A stretch of DNA of 64,000 bases from a bacterium (GCA_024742305.1 JANSYQ010000002.1:310001-374000); one strand, 5' to 3'. Positions 1-8,836 are shown, numbered from the stretch's first letter. The notes: generated by a model not told the origin, from the letters alone. Translations and numbers: made by a program.

Positions 1-10
1 GCTCAAATCT

Positions 11-1195
11 ATGTGCTTTTTTGATTACTTCCAGTTTGAACTTGACAAGGAAGAATACGTAAATAACTTCATCCAGTTAAATGGATGTGAGGACGGAAAA
101 AACTATGCATTTAGAAACATTAAACTTATACAAGACGGAACCAACACGGGAAACGAAAATAACTATCGCGAGTGTTTTTTTCGATCACAACAAGAGTTTC
201 TTCCCATGTACGACAATATGTCGATTGACCTCACCACCTACCCTATAGAGTTTCAAAAATCAAAAAATCTCACTGGGATCAGGAAAACACCCTTGTATAA
301 GGCTTCTGAAGATCAATATTGCGTAATTGATTGGAATCTTTTCTCAAGAAAAATATACGATGGTCTCATTTTTGATTTTTATCACAGATCTGGCATCAAG
401 AATGAACAGATGAAAAATGATTTCGTAAATCACTATTTACCGCTTGTCTCAGAAATGATCGAAAAACACCTTTTCCGAAACTTAATCAGAAGCATTTTTG
501 AGAGAACACCTTCGGCTCAAATCATTTTCGATGATGGCGAGGTAAACGGCGCTCCCGACGCGTATGTGAGAATTGGTAAAAGAATTTTCCTCTTTGAAAT
601 CAAGGATTCATATTTTTCAGCAAACGCCATTGAATCTGGAGACTATAAAAGTCTCAAAAATGAAATTGATCGGAAATACAATAACTATAAGAAAGGAACA
701 GGTCAAATCGTGAATCAATTGAAGTTCTTGAAGGAGAACTCGTACGAGGAGAAAACCTTTAGTCAGTTACAATTAAAACACCGTAATATCATGGTGTATC
801 CTATAATACTCTATACCGACCCTACTTATCGACTACTCGGTTCAGAGTCATACCTCAATAAAGAATTCTGTGAAAAGTTGCAGAAAGAAAAGTTAGATAG
901 TACCTACGGGCTCGTACGAAGACTATCCTTCATTAGTATTGATTTCTTCTTAGAGAACTTAATGCAGCTGAAAGAGCCTAAAAGTCGCTTAGACAAACTC
1001 GTTGATCACTATGAAAAAACAATCAAAGCAAGGCGTAAAAAATTTGCTCGAGAAGAGACAATGACGAGTCATTTTGCAATGTACGCTCACTTCGAAGATA
1101 TAGTTTTGGGTGATGAGCTCTTTGCAAAAGATGATGGATACATCAAACAAGTATTTAACGATCTAAATCTCATGAGAGGTTTTGCAATCTCTTGA
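11..1195 (+). CDS. PD-(D/E)XK-like nuclease domain protein (possibly 5'-partial)
   Basis: The protein has 394 residues from the first visible ATG, but the frame is open to the window edge, so the true start may lie further left. Around residues 180-205 a PDAYVRIG stretch is followed by a hydrophobic strand ending FEIKD, which fits the D...(D/E)xK core of PD-(D/E)XK nucleases. The rest is charged and helical with no recognised family. No signal peptide or membrane segment is seen. As cargo of an integrated element it could be a defence or restriction-type nuclease, but that is inference from fold motif and context. Nothing identifies a partner gene. Confidence 0.5.
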   Translation: MCFFDYFQFELDKEEYVNNFIQLNGCEDGKNYAFRNIKLIQDGTNTGNENNYRECFFRSQQEFLPMYDNMSIDLTTYPIEFQKSKNLTGIRKTPLYKASEDQYCVIDWNLFSRKIYDGLIFDFYHRSGIKNEQMKNDFVNHYLPLVSEMIEKHLFRNLIRSIFERTPSAQIIFDDGEVNGAPDAYVRIGKRIFLFEIKDSYFSANAIESGDYKSLKNEIDRKYNNYKKGTGQIVNQLKFLKENSYEEKTFSQLQLKHRNIMVYPIILYTDPTYRLLGSESYLNKEFCEKLQKEKLDSTYGLVRRLSFISIDFFLENLMQLKEPKSRLDKLVDHYEKTIKARRKKFAREETMTSHFAMYAHFEDIVLGDELFAKDDGYIKQVFNDLNLMRGFAIS

Positions 1196-1319
1196 TACAA
1201 AAAAACTCACAGAACAGTACCTCTTGGAGTTAACCGTTAAGTTTAAATCAGATGTACTCCTTCATTTCAAACAAAGTTTTCTACCCCACACATCACTCGA
1301 ATAGGACACGTGAATAGTA

Positions 1320-1349
1320 AAGGACACAATCTGTAAAAGACATGTGTCC
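1320..1349. repeat. GGACAC repeats with inverted TGTGTCC arm
   Basis: Two GGACAC direct repeats precede a TGTGTCC arm. The second repeat (GGACACA) and TGTGTCC form a perfect 7-bp inverted repeat with about 15 nt between. It lies between convergent genes and could be a hairpin or protein site. No T-tract follows directly. Confidence 0.3.
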
Positions 1350-1370
1350 GATCTTGAATTAAAAAACACC

Positions 1371-1727
1371 CTAAAAATGGGCGTCTTCTTTTTTGAGTAA
1401 TCCAAGGTCTAACAGTAATTCTTGAAGAACAATTTGATACGCTAGGAAAGAAGCATCAATCCTGAATGTTTCGATATCGATATACTTTTTGGCTAACTCG
1501 AGATTGTCCTGAATACATGATTCAATTTCGTCAACGTGAGCGTCAAAAAACTCATTAGCTAAGTCATATCGTAAACCATTATCGCGATAGAGTGATAAAA
1601 GAAATTCGGCCATAGTATCGAAGCTATGTTCATCAACCAAGACCTTTTCACAAATATCCCAAAGAATTGATTCAGGATTATCTTTTTGAAGTTCGAATAA
1701 TTGTTTTTTTATTTCTGTGTTATTCAT
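1371..1727 (-). CDS. Small hypothetical protein (118 aa)
   Basis: The start is set at the ATG whose complement is at 1,725-1,727 (protein begins MNNTEIKKQLFEL). The longer in-frame extension encodes an unlikely Cys/Ile-rich leader. The product is acidic and mostly helical, with no signal peptide, membrane segment or recognised domain. It stands alone on the minus strand between a nuclease-like gene and a secreted endonuclease. Function is unknown. Such small acidic proteins in mobile elements can be antitoxins or anti-restriction proteins, but nothing in the sequence shows that here. Confidence 0.5.
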   Translation of the reverse strand: MNNTEIKKQLFELQKDNPESILWDICEKVLVDEHSFDTMAEFLLSLYRDNGLRYDLANEFFDAHVDEIESCIQDNLELAKKYIDIETFRIDASFLAYQIVLQELLLDLGLLKKEDAHF

Positions 1728-1939
1728 AGTGCATTGTATAGTTAAGCGAATAATGCACGAGGGATATATCTGAAAGGAAATGAGTCTGCAACTAGGAATC
1801 TGACCCCTAGGGAGGAGCATTGGTTGCGGGCGAATGATTTCAGATACCCTTGTGCCACTTATTCGCGGCTATACCATGTATGATAACACAGTGATAAATA
1901 ATGAATCTACTTTCAAAACACAAAGAAGTAAGGTGATGG

Positions 1940-2872
1940 CTATTCGGTGATAAGGACTTTCTTAATCGATCCATTTGAATAGATAAAGATGAGAATCTCT
2001 CCTACCACAACCTCAGACTCCTGTCCGTTCAGATTGACCACCTTTATTAATTCAGAACTTTCAATAGTACCTGATGAGACTTCTTCGACTGAAAGGGAGC
2101 TTGTCCAGATTTGAGTTACAAATTCAGGGTGGTCAATATATGGGTTACGGTTATTCTGATAGTCATAATAGATAATATCGTTCCGATTGCGCTCCCAATC
2201 ACTCACTGGATCATCCAGGTGCCATTGAAGGAGATCGGAAAGAAGGGCATGATAGGGTAAAGTCATATTGTTATCACTCGGTATAGAGTTAATGACCTCT
2301 AAGTCCGGCTCTCCATTATCTCCTTCATAGCGTGTAGCCATATAGAAAATCATACGAGCGACATCTCCTTTCACTTCATCTCTCGGTTTCCACACCCACG
2401 CTGTTGAACTGGTATAGCTTCCTGTTGCACCATCTGGATCAATGTACTCCGTAGAACACTCCGCAAACCATCGGTTATTACGTGCTGAGTTCACTGAAAC
2501 GTCACACGGTCGTAATGCATGAACATCGGTTCCAGGACCGAGTGCCGTCCCGAAATCTCCACGGGATTTCGCCCATACATGCTCGCGTGACCACCCTGAT
2601 CCTCCGTTATATTCTTGAGCGGCATCAACCGACCATCCTGAATACAACAATATGACATTATTTGGGTTAAGCGTATCCTTATCCGTTTCCTTCAGAATAT
2701 CCCAGACATCGGTACTCGTGCTGGTATACGGAAACTCAACATGGTTATTGACAATTTGATACAACTTTGTTTTCAAACTGTCACCCGTAAATCCGATTGC
2801 GGTATCATAATATCCTTGAGGAATCTGAGCAAAGCACCCCAAGGGGAGAAGGAGTAATAGTAGAACTTTCAT
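1940..2872 (-). CDS. Secreted endonuclease I family nuclease
   Basis: Endonuclease I / NucM family (His-Me-finger, non-specific DNase). The core has WSREHVWAKSRGDFG, followed by DVHALRPCD and NSARNNRWF, the conserved metal- and substrate-binding blocks. The start is placed at the internal Met that begins a clean signal peptide (MKVLLLLLLPLGCFAQ). The upstream 21-residue extension would bury it. The C-terminal tail (VVNLNGQES, then SNGSIKKVLI) resembles a reduced T9SS sorting tail common in Bacteroidetes nucleases. The enzyme probably acts outside the cell, scavenging or degrading DNA. Family assignment is firm; the secretion route is inferred. Confidence 0.88.
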   Translation of the reverse strand: MKVLLLLLLPLGCFAQIPQGYYDTAIGFTGDSLKTKLYQIVNNHVEFPYTSTSTDVWDILKETDKDTLNPNNVILLYSGWSVDAAQEYNGGSGWSREHVWAKSRGDFGTALGPGTDVHALRPCDVSVNSARNNRWFAECSTEYIDPDGATGSYTSSTAWVWKPRDEVKGDVARMIFYMATRYEGDNGEPDLEVINSIPSDNNMTLPYHALLSDLLQWHLDDPVSDWERNRNDIIYYDYQNNRNPYIDHPEFVTQIWTSSLSVEEVSSGTIESSELIKVVNLNGQESEVVVGEILIFIYSNGSIKKVLITE

Positions 2873-3040
2873 AAGTGATCTAAAATTAAGAAAATCAATA
2901 ATCATGAAACATAAAACAAACTCCTCCTTGGTCAAGATTAACTGGCTAGGTAGAAGTACCTATTTTTGGTTTTTTTCCGCCAGTTCTCTTTGAAAAAACA
3001 CCAATTTCAATCATCTTGTCAACAGAAACAAACACTATTC

Positions 3041-3643
3041 ATGGAAAAAGAAACTAAAAAGGTTGCCATCTTTTATGATGGGTGGCATGTCTTTAGAAAA
3101 CTTCTTCACAGAAAGAAAGGGCCTCAACACTTCAATTATACAAATTTGAATAACGCCATTGAACAATATGTTAAGGACACATTGAATGTCGAGTATAAAC
3201 TCTGCTACAAAGGGTGGTATGAAGGAATAGAAAAGTCATTCTTCGACATTTCCTCATTGAATAGAAAAACAGACGTTGAAGAGATGAGGAGCATTATCCT
3301 GAAATACTACAACGTCCACACCAATCATTACCGCCTCAGTGAAGCTGGTGTCGAAACAACTTTTCTCCCTATTGAAGATCATGGGGAGAAAGGAGTTGAT
3401 GTGGCACTTGCTGTTGCGGTTTCCAATCGAGTTGAAATGCTTGATTTAAACCTTGTAATTATTCTCACTAATGATTCTGACTTCGCACCACTCATTCATA
3501 ATATTAAGAAGAGAGGCGTTGAAACGATAACAATAAGTTTTGATGATAGAGCAACTATTTCAGATGCATTAAAGCGGCGGGCACTCCATACAACGACGTA
3601 TGATCAGGTTATTAAGCATAAAAAAGCCGCTACTACTAAATAA
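3041..3643 (+). CDS. NYN-domain (PIN-like) ribonuclease, LabA/DUF88 type
   Basis: 200 residues from the ATG at 3,041 (MEKETKKVAIFYDGWHVF); the preceding in-frame Met lacks a sensible N-terminus. Three NYN/PIN-like acidic motifs are seen: FYDGWHVF near residue 11, KGVDVALAVAVSN near 125, and LTNDSDFAPLI near 150, supplying the Asp residues of a metal-dependent nuclease site. The family typically cleaves RNA. It is cytoplasmic and has no secretion signal. It lies convergent to the mobilization operon and may serve defence or RNA turnover. The domain call is strong and the role unknown. Confidence 0.8.
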   Translation: MEKETKKVAIFYDGWHVFRKLLHRKKGPQHFNYTNLNNAIEQYVKDTLNVEYKLCYKGWYEGIEKSFFDISSLNRKTDVEEMRSIILKYYNVHTNHYRLSEAGVETTFLPIEDHGEKGVDVALAVAVSNRVEMLDLNLVIILTNDSDFAPLIHNIKKRGVETITISFDDRATISDALKRRALHTTTYDQVIKHKKAATTK

Positions 3644-3954
3644 ATAGTGCAGCGGCAGGTATGTATTGAAATGTATATAAAGAGTCTCTGGATGATTCCA
3701 CTGTACTTCTTAAACTAACTGAACATTTGCCTAGCTTCCTCAATTTTTCATGAGCGTCACTAGAATCAATTGACTTTTCAGTAGCATCAAAATGTAACGT
3801 ATTGTGTATTCACCTCTCTTGCTCTTTTATTTCGACATCTTAACTTTTGCTTTCATTTTAAATAATACACTACTTAAAAATAAATGCAAGTAGTTTTGTA
3901 TCAAAAATTTAGAACTTATCCACAGGTTCAAAACGCAAATGTATTACATTTATT
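3644..3954. other. AT-rich intergenic region between convergent genes
   Basis: This stretch separates the NYN gene from the 3' end of the mobilization operon. It is AT-rich and has one perfect DnaA-box-like nonamer, TTATCCACA, at 3,916-3,924. No gene, convincing terminator or nick-site motif was recognised. Confidence 0.4.
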
Positions 3955-5022
3955 TTATCGCTCCAATTCACCCTTTCCCTTCTCTTCTCTCTTGAGCCTC
4001 TTCTTTCTATCCGCAATTTCTTCTCGGGCGCTTTCGTACGCGCGATAATAGGTGTCACGTGTTTCCCTGGCATACTTCACTTTATCCATAAACTCCTCGA
4101 GCGTTTTGATCTCTTCGTAATACCGTTTCTGATTCTTCAAGTTCGGAATAACAACTGATCGTAACGAATCATCCGGATGTGGGAAATTCATGTCCCCATC
4201 CTTATCTCTCCCAACTTCAGAAAGCATGAAATGAACGGCCTCCAGCCTTTCAATGCGCTGCTTTTCGTCCATGTTTGATGCCCCCATAATTACGTCTTGG
4301 ATGTCTATCCCACTCCATTTGTTCATCCAGCGATCCATTTGACGTTCACTTACGCCGTATCCTTTTCTCACATGTTCAGATCGGATGCCAAAATGTAAGT
4401 CACGAATAGCTCGTGTTTCTTTCAGAATACCTGCGAACTGATCTGGATCATCTATCATTTCAAGATTCAGATTTGAACTTTGCGTGAACTGATGAACGCC
4501 ACCTTCAGGATCAATAAGGTGGATATTACCGTTCTTCACCTTTGACTTCGCAAACTCATTGAAGATGCGATTGAGATACTCAGAACGCTCCTTTCCGTGT
4601 GGACTCTTGAGCAAATCTTCTAACGAGACGTCATACGTTTCTTTCACGAAAGCATCGACCTCTTCCTTCCATTCAATCTGCTCGGCTCGATCAGTAGCAT
4701 TCTCAACCATTTCTAAAAAGTGATTTTCGTCGGAGAGTGAGTTGATAAGATCAAGGTAGTCTTTCGCACTTTTTACATCGTTGATATGTTTAACACGTTG
4801 ATAGTGCAAAACCCCTTCCGGGTAATCAGGATGAACAAACTGCAAAGACCCATGCTCGTTCACCATCCAAGGGGTATAGTGCTCAATAGCTTGATTAATC
4901 AAGGTCGCATTTTGCTCAGTATAGCGTGCGTACTTCTCAGCATCAAAAAGTTCATCGAGATTGGCTCCGTTCTTTTTGAAATAGTCTTGTAATTGCTCGA
5001 GGGTAATTGTGTGTGTTTTCAT
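3955..5022 (-). CDS. Mobilization-operon protein with three repeated modules
   Basis: 355 residues, last gene of the coupled mobilization operon, 12 nt after its upstream neighbour. By eye it has about three diverged copies of a 90-110-residue module (roughly 5-95, 125-215 and 220-320): a helix like LQDYFKKNGANLDELF, a second helix, a short strand with HPD or DPEGG, and a closing helix with Ala/Tyr. The two genes just upstream appear to carry one copy each. The C-terminus is a charged helix ending KGELER, a tail shared with its neighbour. No catalytic motif is evident. A relaxosome accessory or DNA-binding role is inference from position only. Confidence 0.6.
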   Translation of the reverse strand: MKTHTITLEQLQDYFKKNGANLDELFDAEKYARYTEQNATLINQAIEHYTPWMVNEHGSLQFVHPDYPEGVLHYQRVKHINDVKSAKDYLDLINSLSDENHFLEMVENATDRAEQIEWKEEVDAFVKETYDVSLEDLLKSPHGKERSEYLNRIFNEFAKSKVKNGNIHLIDPEGGVHQFTQSSNLNLEMIDDPDQFAGILKETRAIRDLHFGIRSEHVRKGYGVSERQMDRWMNKWSGIDIQDVIMGASNMDEKQRIERLEAVHFMLSEVGRDKDGDMNFPHPDDSLRSVVIPNLKNQKRYYEEIKTLEEFMDKVKYARETRDTYYRAYESAREEIADRKKRLKREEKGKGELER

Positions 5023-5034
5023 AATAAATCAGGG

Positions 5035-5409
5035 TTAACGTTCTAATTCTCCTTTGTTTCGATTCTGTTCTCTCAACTTTGAAATTCTACGCTTCGCGAT
5101 CTCTTGGTACGGTTCCTTTGCATAGCAGAGAAACTTCATATTGATCACCGCTTCATCAATGGTATTGATTGTATCAAAATCTTGAATGTCGACATAGACT
5201 GGGACATTATCAATAGTGGGAGTTGGTACTTGCATTCCTTCACTCGTCATCCTATACCCCGTCAAGTTCTCGTACATGTTTTTCATAAACACATATCGAT
5301 CAATGGGGTCAACTCGTTCATGCTCTTTTCCAAAAATCATTTCCTCCCGTACTCCGCGAAATTTGAGGTATTCTTGGATGGTTTGTCTCGTAATATCCTT
5401 TGCTTCCAT
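5035..5409 (-). CDS. Small mobilization-operon protein (124 aa), single module
   Basis: 124 residues, nine nt after the 158-residue gene and 12 nt before the 355-residue gene. It starts with a helix (ITRQTIQEYLKFRG) that aligns with the start of the 355-residue protein (ITLEQLQDYFKKNG). A segment follows with TGYRM, then a proline-containing strand region and a helix with AVINMKFL. It ends NKGELER, nearly the same tail as its downstream neighbour. No known domain, signal peptide or membrane segment is seen. It is probably a paralogue of part of the neighbour. Function unknown, with an accessory transfer role inferred from the operon. Confidence 0.6.
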   Translation of the reverse strand: MEAKDITRQTIQEYLKFRGVREEMIFGKEHERVDPIDRYVFMKNMYENLTGYRMTSEGMQVPTPTIDNVPVYVDIQDFDTINTIDEAVINMKFLCYAKEPYQEIAKRRISKLREQNRNKGELER

Positions 5410-5418
5410 ATCTCCATG

Positions 5419-5895
5419 TTATCGTTCGTATTCCTTTGACTGTTCTTTCTTCTTTAATGCCTGAAGCCGGTTCAACCTTCTCTCGGTTTCTTTGTTTTTC
5501 GGTTTCCACTTCAGTTTGTAGACCGATTGATTGTAATCCGCAATCTTCTGCTTCTTTCGATTTTCAAAGCGTTCCTTCCTAACAATGTGAAGCTTTCTCT
5601 TTGCCCGTGCGATCAGGTTTTTCGATTGTTCATTGGTATAGTTCAAGTCGAAGGTGAGCCCCTGGTAATTAGAAAGGTGTTTGAATGAAATATAGTTGTC
5701 GAAATACTCCTTACTTCCCTCCTTTTTCAGTCCATAGCGGTAGTGGAGTTTATGCCCCGTAAAATGTTGAAAGGTGTCATTGAGTATCTGCTTTCGATAT
5801 GATTCAGGTACAGCCGTGAAGACCGCTTTCTCATCAAGATTGTAATTATCTTGAATGTAGGCTCTTACATCATTTTCATAGATTTTTCTTCTCAT
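5419..5895 (-). CDS. Small basic mobilization-operon protein (158 aa)
   Basis: Overlaps the relaxase stop codon by four bases (ATGA), so translation is probably coupled. The N-terminal 75 residues (DVRAYIQDNYNLDEKAVF, then a TGHKL segment) look like another diverged copy of the module in the next two genes. The C-terminal half is a very basic helix (KRKLHIVRKER, RFENRKKQK, RLNRLQALKKK) suited to nucleic-acid binding, ending KEYER. No catalytic residues are recognised. A relaxosome DNA-binding role is plausible from charge and position but not shown. Confidence 0.6.
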   Translation of the reverse strand: MRRKIYENDVRAYIQDNYNLDEKAVFTAVPESYRKQILNDTFQHFTGHKLHYRYGLKKEGSKEYFDNYISFKHLSNYQGLTFDLNYTNEQSKNLIARAKRKLHIVRKERFENRKKQKIADYNQSVYKLKWKPKNKETERRLNRLQALKKKEQSKEYER

Positions 5896-6752
5896 CGTTC
5901 TATATTTTTGTCGTTATCTTTTTCCGACCGCAATCTGCGGATATGGTCTCGTCTTAGGCTCTTCTTCTCAGGTTTCATCAAAGGCATGTAATCCACGCCA
6001 AGTGATCTCGCTAACCTCATTTTTGTTCCTTCAAATACAACCCCGCACAGAGTTCCGCCTCGATAGTACGCATCAATGTTTCTCATTTTCAGTTCTGCAA
6101 CAAACGCCTCTATGCTATCGGATTCAATAAAGGCTGCTTGTACCTGGTCAAAGCACCGTTCCTTTTTTGGTCGCTCACCAGTTCTCTCATATCGTTGCTG
6201 AGACTTATGGGAGTGATTTTTATGTGGCGTTTTAGAGGCTTGCGAGTAATCGATAAAGCTCTTCTTGGACACTTCCGGGTACTGATTTCGCTCGTATTCA
6301 TTCATGCGAATTCGCACCCCATGCTTGAAGTCATATTTTGACATACGTATGGATGAACCGTAGGCGTCCACTCCCTGTATGATCAGATGCGCATGATAGT
6401 GTGAATGCGAGAAATGGACGGCACCGAAGGCGAGTACGGGTTTGTCCTGGCAACGGTACTGGATGTATCGATACATGAGGTCTTCGATATGTTCCTTTGT
6501 TGGCTTGCTATCCTTATGCCAACTGAGTATTTCATGGTACAGGCGTACCTCGCGTCCCGCATAATGTCGTTTCCTTCTCGCTTCTACTCTGCGGAATTGT
6601 TCAGCCCATTTATCACGACCACCTCGTAGTAGATTCGTCACCGTAACAGTTTCTCCCTTATCGTTGGCTAAATCAGAATCATTGAAGACGTATGCGATAA
6701 GGTTTGTTACCGATGCATTCCTGCTAGTATGGCTGATACTTTTCACTATCAT
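5892..6752 (-). CDS. MOBP-type relaxase (mobilization nuclease)
   Basis: Relaxase/mobilization nuclease family: nicks oriT and stays covalently attached to the transferred strand. The N-terminus (MIVKSISHTSRN) gives way to YHEILSWHKDSK and a metal-binding histidine block, HFSHSHYHAH (H118, H120 and H122 among them), typical of motif III. At 286 residues it is short, so no primase or helicase domain follows. The start overlaps the MobC stop and its stop overlaps the next start, both by four bases. The nucleophilic tyrosine is not obvious; Tyr26 (LIAYVFN) is a candidate. The C-terminus is basic and ends NIER. Confidence 0.85.
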   Translation of the reverse strand: MIVKSISHTSRNASVTNLIAYVFNDSDLANDKGETVTVTNLLRGGRDKWAEQFRRVEARRKRHYAGREVRLYHEILSWHKDSKPTKEHIEDLMYRYIQYRCQDKPVLAFGAVHFSHSHYHAHLIIQGVDAYGSSIRMSKYDFKHGVRIRMNEYERNQYPEVSKKSFIDYSQASKTPHKNHSHKSQQRYERTGERPKKERCFDQVQAAFIESDSIEAFVAELKMRNIDAYYRGGTLCGVVFEGTKMRLARSLGVDYMPLMKPEKKSLRRDHIRRLRSEKDNDKNIER

Positions 6753-7177
6753 GATCCAAGGAGTTTTAAGAGTTCTTCTAATTGCTGAATAATGTGCAGC
6801 ACTTTTCCTCGGGTTTCAGGTTGCGCCCTGAGTAACTTGGATAATCCATCAATAGATTTGAGAATACCCACTTCAATTTCAACCAACATGTTGGGTGGCA
6901 GAGAACCCTTCCCTTCGCGATCATTTCTGAGGAGATGAAGAAGGTATTGCGTTGCTTTCTTCAGACCATGGGTTTTCGCCTTATTCTCCAAATGATCATA
7001 GTCCGATTCCGGCATGAGCAGGTTCACCTGCTTCGCTCTGGACTGTCGTCGATAATACTTTTGGTAGAGCGTTCGATATCGTCTCTTGGCCGCTACCAAA
7101 GTGTCACCCTCACGGCCTCGAAGACCATGAATCTCAAGATACTGCTCAAAACTTGTGTATGGAAATTCTTTAATCAT
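6749..7177 (-). CDS. MobC-like relaxosome accessory protein
   Basis: 142 residues directly upstream of the relaxase, overlapping it by four bases and overlapping the coupling-protein stop by four. A basic N-terminal segment (AAKRRYRTLYQKYYRR) is followed by KQVNLLMPESDYDHLENKA, which fits the strand and first helix of a ribbon-helix-helix MobC-type protein, then a Leu-rich C-terminal helix (LQQLEELLKLL-like). Such proteins bind oriT and help the relaxase open DNA. Identity rests on motif shape plus the constant mobC-relaxase gene order in Bacteroidetes elements. Confidence 0.7.
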   Translation of the reverse strand: MIKEFPYTSFEQYLEIHGLRGREGDTLVAAKRRYRTLYQKYYRRQSRAKQVNLLMPESDYDHLENKAKTHGLKKATQYLLHLLRNDREGKGSLPPNMLVEIEVGILKSIDGLSKLLRAQPETRGKVLHIIQQLEELLKLLGS

Positions 7178-8661
7178 ACTTGGTGTCTTTTGATAATGTC
7201 AGTGATTGGAAGCAATGAAGGCATGTGAGCGTCTACCGGATCTCGCTCTTTTGACTCTATTTTGGAGCGCTTCACGAGTCTTCTATTTTTGTACCACGGA
7301 CGAATGTTTGAAAGGACGATCCCTCTCTCATTTCCACTAAACAAGAGGGCTCCATTTTTTTTCTTTAGGAAGGATATCTCGTCTGGATTCAAAAGATTTC
7401 TCGAATGGATTCGTCCCTCTTCATCTTTCCAATCGTAACGTCCTAATAGTCGAGAAAGTTCCTCACTCGTGGATAGGTCTTGCCCCGGGAAAAACAGTTT
7501 TGTCCCTGCATTCTGTAGAATGGTTTGCGCATGTTCTTGCCCGTATAACTCACGAATTTGAGCAGCACTCTGAAAGCCAAATACTCCGAATGAACGGTAT
7601 TTGCGTAAATTACTCACTGCCAGAGGTAGGAGACTTGGTCTCATGCGCAAGCTAGAACACTCATCAATCAAGAAGGCGATGCTATTTTGGTGGTCTTCAG
7701 GTGATGCGCTCATACAATACGAGAAGAAGCGCGAGAAGAGCATCGTATTCAATATGGCGGCGTGTTCTTGATCCATGACTGGCGTCTGAACGTAGAGGAT
7801 ATTTGATTGCTCACGATACGCTTCCATGTTCAGCGTTGAACTTGAAGTTATCTTTGCAATTTCTGGATCACTGAATATCTCCAGAGCCGCTAAGGTGGTT
7901 GCGAGAACTGAAGTTTTCAATTTGTCTCCCATTCCAACGATGCTTGCGTATTCGTTAAATAGTTCCTCTGGAACTACTGGAAGTGACATCAACACATCAA
8001 GTTCTTCAGCGTTTGAGCTCATCAATTGAACCACGTATCTGGCGTTGTACAGATTTGCGTACCCTGGAAACAAACGAACCACATTTATGACGAGGCGCGT
8101 CACTCTCGATGCACTTATTGGCCAGAACGGATCATTCACTTTCGAGGCCTTAAGAGCCGTTTCGATATACTCGGTTGCGAAACGTGATACTTCAGAATCC
8201 GATAAACCTTCGATGGGATTCCACGCCGCCGTGCTTTTCTTTGCATCTGAAAAACTCAGGATATCAATATGATACCCCTTTTCATGGTTGTACCCTCCTG
8301 TGTCCCGTTCTAGTTCGCCAGCTGGATCGAGAACCACATAACTCATCGATGCAGAATCACCTTCTTCAATCTTCGGGCTTGGAGTCTGAAGTAATGAAGG
8401 CTTGTAGACCATTGCGCTCTTTCCTGAACCCGTGCGCCCAAGGATAATCGATGAGTTCATAGCAATCATCGGATCAATGGCATCATCTCCAATGTATACG
8501 GAGGCACTCTTCGAATGGCTCAACACGCTCTTCTTATCCCCAAAGGTCGCTTTCTGAGAGTGGTCTTTTTTGCCAATCACTGAGGCTAACTCAACAAAGA
8601 GTTGCAAGATCCCTCCAACAATGGCAACCACTATTTCTCCAAGTGCATTCATGAATCCCAT
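7174..8661 (-). CDS. VirD4/TraG-type type IV coupling protein
   Basis: Couples the relaxosome to a T4SS channel using ATP. A single N-terminal hydrophobic segment (ALGEIVVAIVGGILQLFVEL) precedes the P-loop GRTGSGKS at residues 75-82, then YVVLDPAGELE, and a Walker B block FLIDECSSLR near residue 328 followed by the TraG/TraM-recognition region (VFGFQSAAQIRELYG). At 495 residues it is slightly short, with one membrane segment instead of two. It sits between a 55-residue membrane peptide and MobC. Having a coupling protein but no channel genes suggests an IME that uses another element's T4SS. Confidence 0.85.
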   Translation of the reverse strand: MGFMNALGEIVVAIVGGILQLFVELASVIGKKDHSQKATFGDKKSVLSHSKSASVYIGDDAIDPMIAMNSSIILGRTGSGKSAMVYKPSLLQTPSPKIEEGDSASMSYVVLDPAGELERDTGGYNHEKGYHIDILSFSDAKKSTAAWNPIEGLSDSEVSRFATEYIETALKASKVNDPFWPISASRVTRLVINVVRLFPGYANLYNARYVVQLMSSNAEELDVLMSLPVVPEELFNEYASIVGMGDKLKTSVLATTLAALEIFSDPEIAKITSSSTLNMEAYREQSNILYVQTPVMDQEHAAILNTMLFSRFFSYCMSASPEDHQNSIAFLIDECSSLRMRPSLLPLAVSNLRKYRSFGVFGFQSAAQIRELYGQEHAQTILQNAGTKLFFPGQDLSTSEELSRLLGRYDWKDEEGRIHSRNLLNPDEISFLKKKNGALLFSGNERGIVLSNIRPWYKNRRLVKRSKIESKERDPVDAHMPSLLPITDIIKRHQV

Positions 8662-8668
8662 ATCTCAA

Positions 8669-8836
8669 TTATTTACTAGCGATTTTCTCAAACATTGCCC
8701 CTAGCTTTTCTCCGACGACCGCGAGCAATTTGAATACCCAGGATAAAAGCACTGAGATAAGCTTAAAGAGCCCTTTCAGAAGGCTCTTCAGCCCATCCCA
8801 AAATGCCTGTCCATTAGCTGACTTTGCTTTACTCAT
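8669..8836 (-). CDS. 55-residue amphipathic/membrane peptide
   Basis: A short ORF fully inside the operon: its ATG overlaps the lipoprotein stop (ATGA), and its stop lies seven nt before the coupling-protein start. The peptide is MSKAKSANGQAFWDGLK followed by a hydrophobic/amphipathic helix alternating Leu/Val/Phe with Lys (SLLKGLFKLISVLLSWVFKL) and a LAVVGEKLG tail. It could be a single-pass or surface-lying helix. It may supply a membrane segment missing from the one-TM coupling protein, but that is inference. Perfect operon spacing is the main evidence that it is real. Confidence 0.65.
   Translation of the reverse strand: MSKAKSANGQAFWDGLKSLLKGLFKLISVLLSWVFKLLAVVGEKLGAMFEKIASK

Noticed and set aside
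3916-3924. Perfect DnaA-box nonamer TTATCCACA near the operon end, suggesting an origin.
   Set aside because: A single nonamer in AT-rich DNA occurs by chance; no box cluster or initiator gene is present.
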